Origin: an uncultured delta proteobacterium
GTDB taxonomy: Bacteria; Myxococcota_A; Polyangia; Polyangiales; Polyangiaceae
Assembly (NCBI GenBank): GCA_903892415.1
Contig: CAITIQ010000071.1
Location: 1-37,463 of the forward strand
Direction of reading: 5' to 3'
Length of the DNA: 37,463 nt
The translations under genes and the position numbers were made by a program. The notes below the pieces were generated by a model. That model was not told the origin of the DNA. It saw only the letters and a list, made by a program, of their open reading frames with translations, and did not search any database. Shown here piece after piece: positions 7,641 to 16,400 of the stretch (positions within the stretch are counted from its first letter, which is position 1; each line of letters begins with the position of its first letter).

Positions 7641-10425
7641 CTCGCGCGTATGGTACTCGCGGTGGAACGTGATTGACGCATTGGATCTTCCAGAATTGCC
7701 GGAAACCGCGCGGCAGGAGCTTCACACGCTAGACGCGCTCAGCAGCGGCACAAGGCGTGACGGCAAGCTGCCCAAGGCCACGGTCCAGCGCTTTGGCGGT
7801 AAAGCAGCAATGCTTGCTGACCTCAAGAGCCTAGGCTTTCCGGTGCCCGCAGGCTGGGTGCTCGATGCGGGCGCTTTCACTCGCATTGTCGACGAGCAGC
7901 TGCCTCGTGGTCACGACATCGCCAGCCTGGTCAAACTTGCGGGGACGCCCGAGGGGACAGATCGGGCCGCTCGTGCCCGCGACCGAATCTTGGAGGGCGA
8001 GCTGACTCCGGCCCTAGCAACCGCATTACGCACACTTGCGCAGGTGGTTGGGCCGCATGCTCCTTGGGGCTTCTCGGTGCGCTCCAGCGCGACGAGCGAG
8101 GACGCTCGCACGGCGGCGTTAGCAGGCTTCGCCACATCGCTCTTGGGAGTGCGGGGAGAAGTCGAGTTAGGCAATGCAGTAAGGCAGGTCTGGGCCAGCC
8201 TGTACCTGCCACGGACGCTGCTCTATCTACAGAAGTGGGGCATCAAGAAGATCGCCATGCCCGTGCTGATCATGCCGATGGTCGAGGCGACGGCGAGTGG
8301 GGTGATGTTCACCTCGCCGCCAATCGGACTCGCTGGCCCACGCTGGGAAGAATCCGAGCGGCTGGTTCACGCAACCTTCGGGCTCGGGGCGCCCGTGGTC
8401 GACGGAGCCACAGTCGTCGACAGCGTTCGTATGACCAAATCCGGGGTGGTGGTTGAACAGGTAATCGCCGATAAGCCCAGTGAGCTCGTTGTAAGTGACA
8501 GCGGCCTTATTTCACGCGCCGTTTCAACTGAGCAGCGTACCGCGCCCTGTCTCTCCGCGGCGGTGCTTGGGGAGCTATCACGCATTGCCAACTTCCTTGT
8601 CGAGCGCCATCAAGCTGCACTCGATGTTGAGTTTGCGGTTACTGCGCAATCTGGGACTGGCCCTGAGCGTGTGGTCTTGCTTCAAGCAAGGCCGATCGTG
8701 GGTGGTCTTTCTCCTGAGGGTGGGGACGAGAAGACGGTCTGGTCACGTGCCAATGTCGGTGAAGCTTTACCAGGAGCGGCGACCCCTCTCACCTGGTCCG
8801 TTGCACGCCGCTTCTCCGATTCAGGCTTTCGGGCGGCGCTATCCGCGTTGGGGGGTCGCGTTCCCAAGGGTGAAGTGTTGGTGGCCAACGTCTACGGCCG
8901 CTTCTACCTCAACCTTACCGTCTTCATCAGAGTCGCCTCGCAGGTCCCTGGGCTTTCACCACGTGCGCTATTGGGAGAGAGCGGAGGCGCCCCCGAGGCA
9001 CTCATTCGCTACCTCGAGCAAACGAGTGAACCCCAAAGCAAGCGCCGGTTTCTGTTTCAGGCGCCGTTCACACTTCCCAATCTGCTCATTCGTGGTTTGC
9101 GATTGGAAGCCGAGGTGCACAACTGGGAGCAAACTGCGGAGAAGCGCCGGCGTCAGCTGGTGGATATCGACTTAGCGGTGTTGCCAGACGACGCGCTCGC
9201 GCAAACGATGGGGCACGTATCCAACCTGTTGGTCAGCGCTGGAGAGCTGATGTTGACCTGCGCTTCGGCCTCGCTCGCAACCCAGCTAACGCTCAAGGGC
9301 TGGCTGAAACGAGTGCTCGGCAAAAAAGAGGACCACCTTGAAGGCGCTGACCTCAACCGAGAAGCCAGTCGAGTCGCGCAAGCGTTGACCGGTGGCATCG
9401 CTGAGGTCGAAAGCGCAAATCCAGGCTTATCCCTACTGCGTATAGCCAACATCGCGCGGGAAGAACCGCTAGCCCGGCAAGCCGTGGAGAGCGGCCAAGC
9501 ACGGACCATCGTCGACCTTCCAGCTGGGCCCACTCGAGCGGCGTTCCTCGAATTTCTCGGCAAGTTTGGAGACCACGCAGTCAAAGAGGCCGAGCTCTCG
9601 ACGCCACGCTGGCGGGAAGACTCCTCACCGCTTCTGGCGATGTTGGCGGCAGCCCTTCGAGGTCCGGCGATCGATCCAGAGGCAGGTCCGACACGGGCTC
9701 GCTTGCTTGCAGACCGCGAGCTCGCCAGTCTGGAGGCGAACTGTGGGCTCACCGACGTAGCAATCCTGCGAGAGCTCACCTTGCGCGCGCAAAGCTTCAC
9801 TCGACTGCGCGAGCGTATGCGCGCCTGGGTGACTCGCACATTGGGGCTCATTCGCATGGTTGCGCTCGACATTGATCGTCGGCTGCGGCACCTCGATCCA
9901 TCGCTCGCGCCGGAGAGCGTCTTCTTCTGCACCTATGAGGAGCTCGCACTTTCGCTGCGTACCGGTCGTGCGGACGTAGCCCACATCATTCGGCTTCGGC
10001 AGGCCGAGCACCTGCGAGATCGCGCGCGCCCTGATCCGCCGACGACCTTCATTGGCAGACCACCAGCGGTCTCGCTGCCGCCCTCCGCGGCACCCAAACT
10101 TACTGGGTTTTCGGCCAGTCCGGGGGTAGCTGAAGGCATAGCTCGTGTGGTGGGACCTGGAGCGGACCCGGCAACCAACATTTGCCCCGGGGAAATCCTG
10201 GTCGCGAGGACGACCGACATTGGGATGTCACCGCTGTTCTTACTGGCGGCAGCCGTCGTCACCGAGCTCGGCGGGCCGCTCTCGCATACGGCGATCGTCG
10301 CTCGGGAATACGGTGTACCGGCGATCGTCAACGTCGACGGCTGCACCTTGAGCATCCGCACCGGAGACCGACTTCGCGTGGATGGCGACCGCGGTACTGT
10401 GGAGCGCTTGTCTCTTGGCCGCTAA
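7630..10425 (+). CDS. PEP-synthase-like dikinase with rifampin-phosphotransferase domain order
   Basis: Enzymes of this superfamily split ATP, pass a phosphate to a swivelling His and then to an acceptor. The 931-residue protein has an N-terminal ATP-grasp domain (about 50-350: VQRFGGKAAML, VRSSATSED, closing in LLQARPIV), a long middle domain without catalytic motifs (about 360-810), and a C-terminal phospho-His domain with GGPLSHTAIVARE (His886). The C-terminal PEP/pyruvate-binding barrel of true PEP synthase is missing. This order (ATP-grasp, substrate domain, His domain) and length match rifampin phosphotransferase (about 865 residues). Whether rifamycins or another substrate are used cannot be told. 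The ATG at 7630 overlaps the divergent esterase gene by 11 bp; a GTG at 7669 is an alternative that would remove the overlap. No strong ribosome site supports either. Confidence 0.8.
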   Translation: MEPISRVWYSRWNVIDALDLPELPETARQELHTLDALSSGTRRDGKLPKATVQRFGGKAAMLADLKSLGFPVPAGWVLDAGAFTRIVDEQLPRGHDIASLVKLAGTPEGTDRAARARDRILEGELTPALATALRTLAQVVGPHAPWGFSVRSSATSEDARTAALAGFATSLLGVRGEVELGNAVRQVWASLYLPRTLLYLQKWGIKKIAMPVLIMPMVEATASGVMFTSPPIGLAGPRWEESERLVHATFGLGAPVVDGATVVDSVRMTKSGVVVEQVIADKPSELVVSDSGLISRAVSTEQRTAPCLSAAVLGELSRIANFLVERHQAALDVEFAVTAQSGTGPERVVLLQARPIVGGLSPEGGDEKTVWSRANVGEALPGAATPLTWSVARRFSDSGFRAALSALGGRVPKGEVLVANVYGRFYLNLTVFIRVASQVPGLSPRALLGESGGAPEALIRYLEQTSEPQSKRRFLFQAPFTLPNLLIRGLRLEAEVHNWEQTAEKRRRQLVDIDLAVLPDDALAQTMGHVSNLLVSAGELMLTCASASLATQLTLKGWLKRVLGKKEDHLEGADLNREASRVAQALTGGIAEVESANPGLSLLRIANIAREEPLARQAVESGQARTIVDLPAGPTRAAFLEFLGKFGDHAVKEAELSTPRWREDSSPLLAMLAAALRGPAIDPEAGPTRARLLADRELASLEANCGLTDVAILRELTLRAQSFTRLRERMRAWVTRTLGLIRMVALDIDRRLRHLDPSLAPESVFFCTYEELALSLRTGRADVAHIIRLRQAEHLRDRARPDPPTTFIGRPPAVSLPPSAAPKLTGFSASPGVAEGIARVVGPGADPATNICPGEILVARTTDIGMSPLFLLAAAVVTELGGPLSHTAIVAREYGVPAIVNVDGCTLSIRTGDRLRVDGDRGTVERLSLGR

Positions 10426-10443
10426 GCAGGATTAGTCATTAGC

Positions 10444-11136
10444 GTGGATCCTGAAATCCTCTTCGAGTCGGCTGACTACGTCATTGTCAACAAGCCTTGC
10501 GGCATTGCCACGGAACCGGACAAGAGTAGGGCGGCCTCACTGCGTGACCTGGTCGCGGCCAATAGGAAGGTAGCGCCCCACGCCGTTTCGCGACTAGACC
10601 TGGGCGTTAGCGGCGCGGTGCTCTTTGCAATGAGTGACCGCGGAAAGCGGGAAGCCGCCAGCCTTCAGCAGGCGGGCGCGCACCACCGCCGTTATGTGGC
10701 CATGGTTGCGGCACCCATTTCCGCGTCGAGTCCGGCGCTGAAGAGCGACATCGAGCAGCGAAGCGCTAGCACGCGCTTGCTCTTTGCTGCCACCGCCGAA
10801 CGCGGCGTTACCATCCTGGGGCTCGCCCCCGAAACTGGGCGAATGCATCAACTGCGGATTCACTGTTCACGTGCCGGGGCCCCCATCCTCGGGGATCCCA
10901 AGTACGGAGGGCTACGCCATGTGACATCGGCGAGCGGAGCGGTGCACGCGCTTCCTCGCCTCTTCCTGCACTCCTACGCGTTGGGCTTCGCCGCCGAGCT
11001 CATTGGCGACCGGCTACCTACTTGGATAGTTGCGCCAATTCCTGAGCCGTTCCGCTCGTTGTGGGCGAGCTCTGGTGGGCCGGAAAGCACTTGGGTGCAA
11101 GCGACGAGCGCCTGTTCGGAACAGACTCAGCAGTAG
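10444..11136 (+). CDS. RluA-family pseudouridine synthase
   Basis: These enzymes isomerise specific uridines in rRNA or tRNA. The 230-residue protein opens with the strand VIVNKPCGI, has the catalytic motif SRLDLGVSG (Asp52; the family consensus HRLDxxTSG is changed at the His and Thr), and the C-terminal [10 protein letters not shown] plus GDPKYG motifs. It lacks an S4 RNA-binding domain, as RluA itself does. The only in-frame start is the GTG at 10444, 18 bp after the dikinase stop. The last 10 bp overlap the convergent Nudix gene. The target RNA position cannot be predicted. Confidence 0.88.
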   Translation: MDPEILFESADYVIVNKPCGIATEPDKSRAASLRDLVAANRKVAPHAVSRLDLGVSGAVLFAMSDRGKREAASLQQAGAHHRRYVAMVAAPISASSPALKSDIEQRSASTRLLFAATAERGVTILGLAPETGRMHQLRIHCSRAGAPILGDPKYGGLRHVTSASGAVHALPRLFLHSYALGFAAELIGDRLPTWIVAPIPEPFRSLWASSGGPESTWVQATSACSEQTQQ

Positions 11137-11747
11137 GGGTACCGGCGCTCGATTAGCGAGCGGACATAGCGACGGGTGCTCCCTTCATCCAAGGTGCCCT
11201 GCTGTTGCTCCTGCTGATAGAAGGCCGCAAGCTCGCCGAGAATCCCGTCGTGATTGAACGCCCACGACAGCCCCGTGAGCGAGTCTGGTGCGACCTCAAT
11301 CCAGCGGACCTGCGCGACTTCCCCCGGCTCTGCGTGCGCGTTGCTTGGCTCGACTCTACGCTTGAGCTCGACGACGAAGCGCGCCGTCACATTCTGCCGG
11401 TTAGCTTGCGGGTCACTTTGAACAAAGATGGGCTGCTGAGGAACAATGGCATCCCCGCTAGCCTCAAGAGCGCGAAGGTCCACGCCGGATTCCTCGAACA
11501 CCTCACGACGTACCGCGTCGTCGAGCGACTCGTCCCAATCGAGATAGCCGCAGACCAGGCACCACTTGCCGCTGAAGTCCACCGCTGGGCCGCGCTCACC
11601 CACGAGCGCGTAGACTTTCCGCTGGTGCGAATCGTAGTTGAGTACGATCGCCGTTACCGCCACAGACCGCGATTCAAACAGCACCTTGTCTTGTGCAATT
11701 TGGTGACGCTGATTCTGGCGATTCGAGAAACGGGGGCGCTCCGACAT
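11127..11747 (-). CDS. Nudix hydrolase
   Basis: Nudix enzymes hydrolyse nucleoside diphosphates linked to another moiety. The Nudix box is complete and canonical, from GYLDWDE through [10 protein letters not shown], near residues 65-88 of the 206-residue product. The reading frame is open upstream to 11906, but the ATG at 11747 (MSERPRF) is preferred because it is preceded by GGCGG and avoids overlap with the next gene. The C-terminal half ([15 protein letters not shown]) is normal for the fold. Substrate is unknown; candidates are ADP-ribose, NADH or damaged nucleotides. The end overlaps the RluA-family gene by 10 bp in convergent orientation. Confidence 0.9.
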   Translation of the reverse strand: MSERPRFSNRQNQRHQIAQDKVLFESRSVAVTAIVLNYDSHQRKVYALVGERGPAVDFSGKWCLVCGYLDWDESLDDAVRREVFEESGVDLRALEASGDAIVPQQPIFVQSDPQANRQNVTARFVVELKRRVEPSNAHAEPGEVAQVRWIEVAPDSLTGLSWAFNHDGILGELAAFYQQEQQQGTLDEGSTRRYVRSLIERRYPYC

Positions 11748-11842
11748 GCCGCCAGTGTACGCAAGCGGACGTGGCTGCAGCCATCCCAATTCCAAACGCG
11801 GTACGCCGGGCAGTATGGCGCGGCTCTGATCGGTAGCCGCCG

Positions 11843-12193
11843 CTAGGCGTTGCTGCTCGGCTCGAGCGCCTGAACACTGATGAGGAGCGCCTCCACGGCC
11901 TCCCAATCAAACATCGCAATATCGGTTTGGGGCTCGAGCCCTCGCATGGTTGTCGCCACTGAGCGCAAAGCCTCTGTCCGCGTGGAGCCCGTTTCATTGG
12001 CGACGGCCACCTCAACGCGATCCTCGGAGCGGATGGTCGCCTCTACGCGCCACCTACCGCCAGTTTCATCATTCACCGGCGCGACGACGACGCGCATCCG
12101 CGCTCCCTCGCAAGCAAGGTCATAACCGCGCATATGCATCGTTCGGTTTTGGTCGACGATACGCAACTTGGTCCGCGGGCTTTCCTTCTTCAT
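11843..12193 (-). CDS. Uncharacterised 116-residue soluble protein
   Basis: I do not recognise a family. The ATG at 12193 has an excellent ribosome site (GGAGG, 5 bp spacing), which decides the start over the longer frame that begins at 12286. The product starts with a basic MKKESPRTKL, then shows an alternating strand pattern (YDLACEGARMRVVVAPV, RWRVEATIRSEDRVEVAVANE) suggesting a small beta-rich domain, and ends in a helix (WEAVEALLISVQAL). No signal peptide or membrane segment is present. It stands alone between the Nudix gene and the pseudo-kinase gene, with a 211-bp leader on its 5' side that may hold its own promoter; no clear -35/-10 was seen there. Confidence 0.75.
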   Translation of the reverse strand: MKKESPRTKLRIVDQNRTMHMRGYDLACEGARMRVVVAPVNDETGGRWRVEATIRSEDRVEVAVANETGSTRTEALRSVATTMRGLEPQTDIAMFDWEAVEALLISVQALEPSSNA

Positions 12194-12404
12194 AGCATCC
12201 TCCGAGATTGACTGTTCGCCGGCTCCGTTGCTTAGCCAACGAGACTCATCAATTGCCTGCTCACGTAGATGCCAGGGAATCCGCAAATGTTGACCCGACG
12301 GCGGACCCTAACACGCCCGCCCTGGGAACGCTCGCAAAGCTTCCACCGCAGTTTCGCCGCTCGTAAGAACCGGGTCTAATTACCGCTCTATCGCTACAGC
12401 ACAA

Positions 12405-13406
12405 TCACGCTCTGACGACTAAATAGCGCTCACCGAAGCGCAATAACATTTCAGAGGCGGACCCTGGCGTGGGCTCGCCGTCTTCATCGTTCGAACCATT
12501 GGCCTGGAGCACGAGCGCCATGGTGCGGAAGGCGCCGACTGTACGGCGCTCGCTCTCGCTCAATGCGGTCCCACGCGTCTGTGCAAAGGCCGCAACGAAG
12601 CGGTCGGACTCCTCGGGTGTGGGAGCTTGCTCGGGATGGCTCGCGCTGCTGCGGAAGCTGGCCGCTGCAAGACCAACAGCGCCAGCCGCCGGGACACGCA
12701 GGAGCTGCTCACAACCGCCGACGAAGCACAACGCGCCGGAAGCGAATTGAGCGCTCCGCGGAGACCAGCCAAGGTGCGTCACGACCCATTCCTCCGGGCT
12801 CGTTGAGACGCGCTCACGGGCTGACGCAGCCAGCTCGTCGAGCTCCGCGTTCGGGCGCACGGGAGGCGTTGGTTCTAGCGGCGTGAATGGCGGCCATCGT
12901 TCGAGCGACCAGGTCGAAAGTCCGGAGCAAGCTGGAGCGCACGAGGCTTGCTCGCTCAGCGTGGTGGCCAGCTGCACGAAGCGGTGGAGCTCCTGCGCCA
13001 ATTGCACCAGCGTCGGTGGTGACGGAGATTCGGCACTTGGGGGCTCGCTCTCGATAACGAGCAAGCCCTGGGGCAAGCGAACAGGGCCGCCCACGAACTC
13101 AGGCGTGGGGTAGCCCGCCTCGCGCATCGCCCGGGCGAGCGTGGTCGCCGCGACGAGATGCGGCTCGAACTCGGGCCGAGAAAAGAGTGCGGTCACCCGG
13201 CGCTGGTCTTCTAATTCAATCACGAGTCGCGGGAACGCCCGACCAACCACGCTGACCGGATCGGAGCCGACCCAAACGGCAAAGGCCTGCTCAAGCAACG
13301 ACTGAGCCTGCTCCGCCGTACAAGCCGCCATTGGGTCGCCCGCGCCAAGGCGCACCGAGTCAGCGCGGAGTTGGCCGATTGCCTCGCCCAGCGATACCTG
13401 CGTCAT
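12405..13406 (-). CDS. Aminoglycoside-phosphotransferase-like pseudo-kinase
   Basis: The 333-residue protein seems to carry a degenerate APH/choline-kinase fold. The N-lobe pattern (RRVTALFSRPEF then LARAMREAGYPTP, GLLVIE, LAQELHRFVQLA) and the C-lobe stretch VVTHLGWSPRSAQF-ASGALCFVGGCE-LLRVPAAGAVGLAAA follow the layout of APH enzymes (VxHGDxxPxNxxx... IDWE ... DLAxA). The catalytic Asp of HGD is Gly213, the Mg-binding Asn is Ser218, and the Asp residues of the two later motifs are Gly. It should not phosphorylate anything and may instead bind a ligand or partner. The gene starts 6 bp after the stop of the giant TPR gene, so the two are coupled. The fold call is by eye and moderately certain. 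Confidence 0.5.
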   Translation of the reverse strand: MTQVSLGEAIGQLRADSVRLGAGDPMAACTAEQAQSLLEQAFAVWVGSDPVSVVGRAFPRLVIELEDQRRVTALFSRPEFEPHLVAATTLARAMREAGYPTPEFVGGPVRLPQGLLVIESEPPSAESPSPPTLVQLAQELHRFVQLATTLSEQASCAPACSGLSTWSLERWPPFTPLEPTPPVRPNAELDELAASARERVSTSPEEWVVTHLGWSPRSAQFASGALCFVGGCEQLLRVPAAGAVGLAAASFRSSASHPEQAPTPEESDRFVAAFAQTRGTALSESERRTVGAFRTMALVLQANGSNDEDGEPTPGSASEMLLRFGERYLVVRA

Positions 13407-13412
13407 TCGAAC

Positions 13413-16400
13413 TCAGCCCTGCGCCGCGCCCCAGACAACTCCCAACTTGCGCCGCTCAACGTACGCGTCTTGGGTCAGTGCAAATCGAATCAGCTCATTT
13501 GCGATGGGGTGGCCAATGAGGAAGCGAGCCGTATCCCCGGTGCGGGAAAGCTCAGGTTCAAGGCGACGAAGCACCTCGATGCCGCCGAGCAAGTCCCCAG
13601 AGAGCGCGTAGGCGATGCGCAGCTCACTGCGCCGGACCGCCGAAACGAACCCTTGCGGGTTGAGCGCTGCAGAAATGCCCTGTGCCCGCTCCTGAAGCAA
13701 TTTGCGCTGCACCCGACCGATGGCCCGCTGCATCGGCGCGAGGCTCGCCGCGAGGGAGTGCTCACGCTGGGGGCTGAGTTCACCCAAGCCCCATTGCGGA
13801 AAGATGGAGCGCATGGCCGAGGTCAGCAGGCCGTCCACGCCCTCGGGCGGTACGTCGTCGATGAAGGTCAGGCCCAAGGCGATGCGCGCCACCAGGCGAG
13901 CAAAGGTAAAGACCTGTTCACCCTCCGGTAGCTCGGCGATGCTCGCTGACGCGACAATGGCCGGTGGATCACCAGCGATCACGCGGGCCGGCCCTGTCCA
14001 GTTCGCCGAGAGATAGAACTCATATTCGCTGACGCCGAAGGCGCGGGCTACGCGATCCAAGAGGACCCGAGACGGATGCCCATCCCGCGCATTGATACGG
14101 TCTCTCGAGGCAATACCGAAGGAGCTCAGCGTAAAGCCGAGGATCTTTGGCACGATCGACTGAATCGCCACCGCGACCTCAATGAACGGTGTGCGCGCCT
14201 CTGGAAACAGAAAGCCGGAGAGCTCCTTCGGGCCAAGTGCATTTGCAAATGGCGCATCCGATTCGAGACGGCGCGTGCGAAGTTTTGCCAGCCGCTCGCT
14301 CGAGACTTCACCAAGCAACGCTCGTAACTCTTCCACCGGTAGCTTTTCATCAGCGCGCCCATCCGTAGCCAGCGCCGAATCAAGACAGGCGAGCACCGCC
14401 GAGAGAATCGACCCGGTTGCCGCGACGCAGGCGCTACGCACGGTATTGAAGGCGCTCGGTTCGAGCAGTCGAACGAGGGTGTCAGCGTCGGTGGTCAATA
14501 GCTCGCGTAACACGAGCACAGCATCCTTGGTGCGCCCCGCCGACAACAAGCCGAGCCCGAGAGCGGCGCGCAATTCCACGAGGGGCGAAGCTTGCCCGAG
14601 CACCGGCTGGACCACCGAGGCAGCTCCGATCGCCGTCTGCAAGTGTGCGAGGCCCTCATTGATCCGTTTGAGCAAGTTGAGTTCGAGTAAGCCCAAGGTG
14701 TAGAGCCAGCGCGCCTCGAGCGGACGCCGACGTGCCTTGGCCATCTCCAGGATCTGCTCGAGCGCATGCGCGAGCCCGAGCGCACCGTCGTGCGTGTCTG
14801 CGCGGTACAAGCGCGTTAGCACAGTGAACGGCCTTACGTCGTTGGGAGTCGAGACCACGGCGTCAGAGAGGGCGCGCAACATGCCAGCGCCGTCGTTGGC
14901 CTCTCGGCATACCTCAGCGACGCGCAGCTGGTACTCGGTGCGTTGCGACAAATCCGTCTCGCACTCGGCGAGCCGCTCCAGGCTCGACCGCGCGAGAGCC
15001 TTGTCTCCGGTACGCAAGGCCAACGCGTGCAATCGTTCCAGCGCGACTTTGTGCGTGGCATCTTGCTTCAGGATGTTCACCAAAGTTGCTTCAGCGAGGG
15101 TCGTGTCGGCGAGCGGCCCCTCGAACAAGTCCACGAGGGCGAACAGCGCGGTCAGGCGCTCCTTCTTCTCGTTGGCCTGCGAAAGCTCGACGATGTGTTG
15201 CAGCGTCTCGCGGGACTCGCCCCAAGCCTTCTGCGCGTTGTATAGCCCCGAGAGGATGAACAGCGAGCCGAGATCCTCGCCTTTGGCGTCCATCGCGCGG
15301 CGGATGGCCGCGATGGCTGGCCCATAATCGAGCCGCGCGGCTTCTCCCTCGCTGCGGTGGATTCGCAAGTAAGCTTGCGCGAGCTCAGCGCCCACGAACG
15401 CAACTTGGGCTGGCACCGACATGCGGTCGAAGGCGTCACGGAAGCGCTCGATCAGACGCCTGGGCTCATTGACCAACATCGCGTTGAGGGCATGCGCCGC
15501 ATCGCGATTCTCCGGGTCGGTATCGAGGGAGAGCTCAAACAGCTCGAGGGCCGCTAGATCATCGCGCAGCTGGGCCGAGGTCAGATCCGCGGCTCGCACA
15601 TAAAGCGCAGCCTTTTCAGTCGCGTTCGGCGTGAGTTTGACCAGCGCAAGTTGGCTCTGCACCACCGCGCGATGATCGGACAGTTCAGTACCGAGTCGCT
15701 CCAAGCCGCGAGCCGCCAAGGTCGAGTTCGGCCATAACAGCAGCGCTTCGCGGTAGCCCTCGAGCGCACGTGCCGGATCGCGCTCGACCTCGGCGAACTC
15801 GAGCAGCGTCGCTTCCTCGATGTGGTAGGCGGCGCGGCTGATTGGATCGATGGTGAGCTCTCGTCGCGCGCGCAGCGCTGCGAGCAGCTGCCCGCGCGCC
15901 GCCAGCAACGCCGGATGTGGAACGCTTACGTTGTTGACCAGTCGGCTCGCGACCCGAATCAAGGCGTCAAGCGCCCCGACGTCAGCCGGGTCCTCGCGGA
16001 TGATGCGAGCCAGGGCTTCCAAGGTGTGAGCTGGACCGATGCGCTCCTCGAGGTTGACGACTTCCCACAGCGCGCCCGCGCGCGCGACTCTCGCCCCGAG
16101 CACGGAACCTTGTGCAAACAAGAGGTTGCTGAGTGGGCCCGACTCTCCAAGAGCGCGACGAAGGTGCACGAGTCGTCGCAGAGCCGGGACGTGCTTCGGC
16201 ACGACGGAAACCAGCGCGTCGAGCACTTCGCTCGCCTGCGCGGGGTTGGTCTCCTCGAGAGCAAAGGCCAGCCCGACACGTAGCGTATGGTCGACGGTAG
16301 CCGGTGGTTTGCGCTCCAACCATTTCGCGTAGAGGCGCATCAACCCTGCGTCATCACCAAGTCGAAAGAGGATGCGCTCGGTCGACTCGAACACTGTTGG

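Noticed and set aside
7630..10425. True phosphoenolpyruvate synthase
   Set aside because: The C-terminal PEP/pyruvate-binding barrel is absent and the protein ends just after the phospho-His domain.
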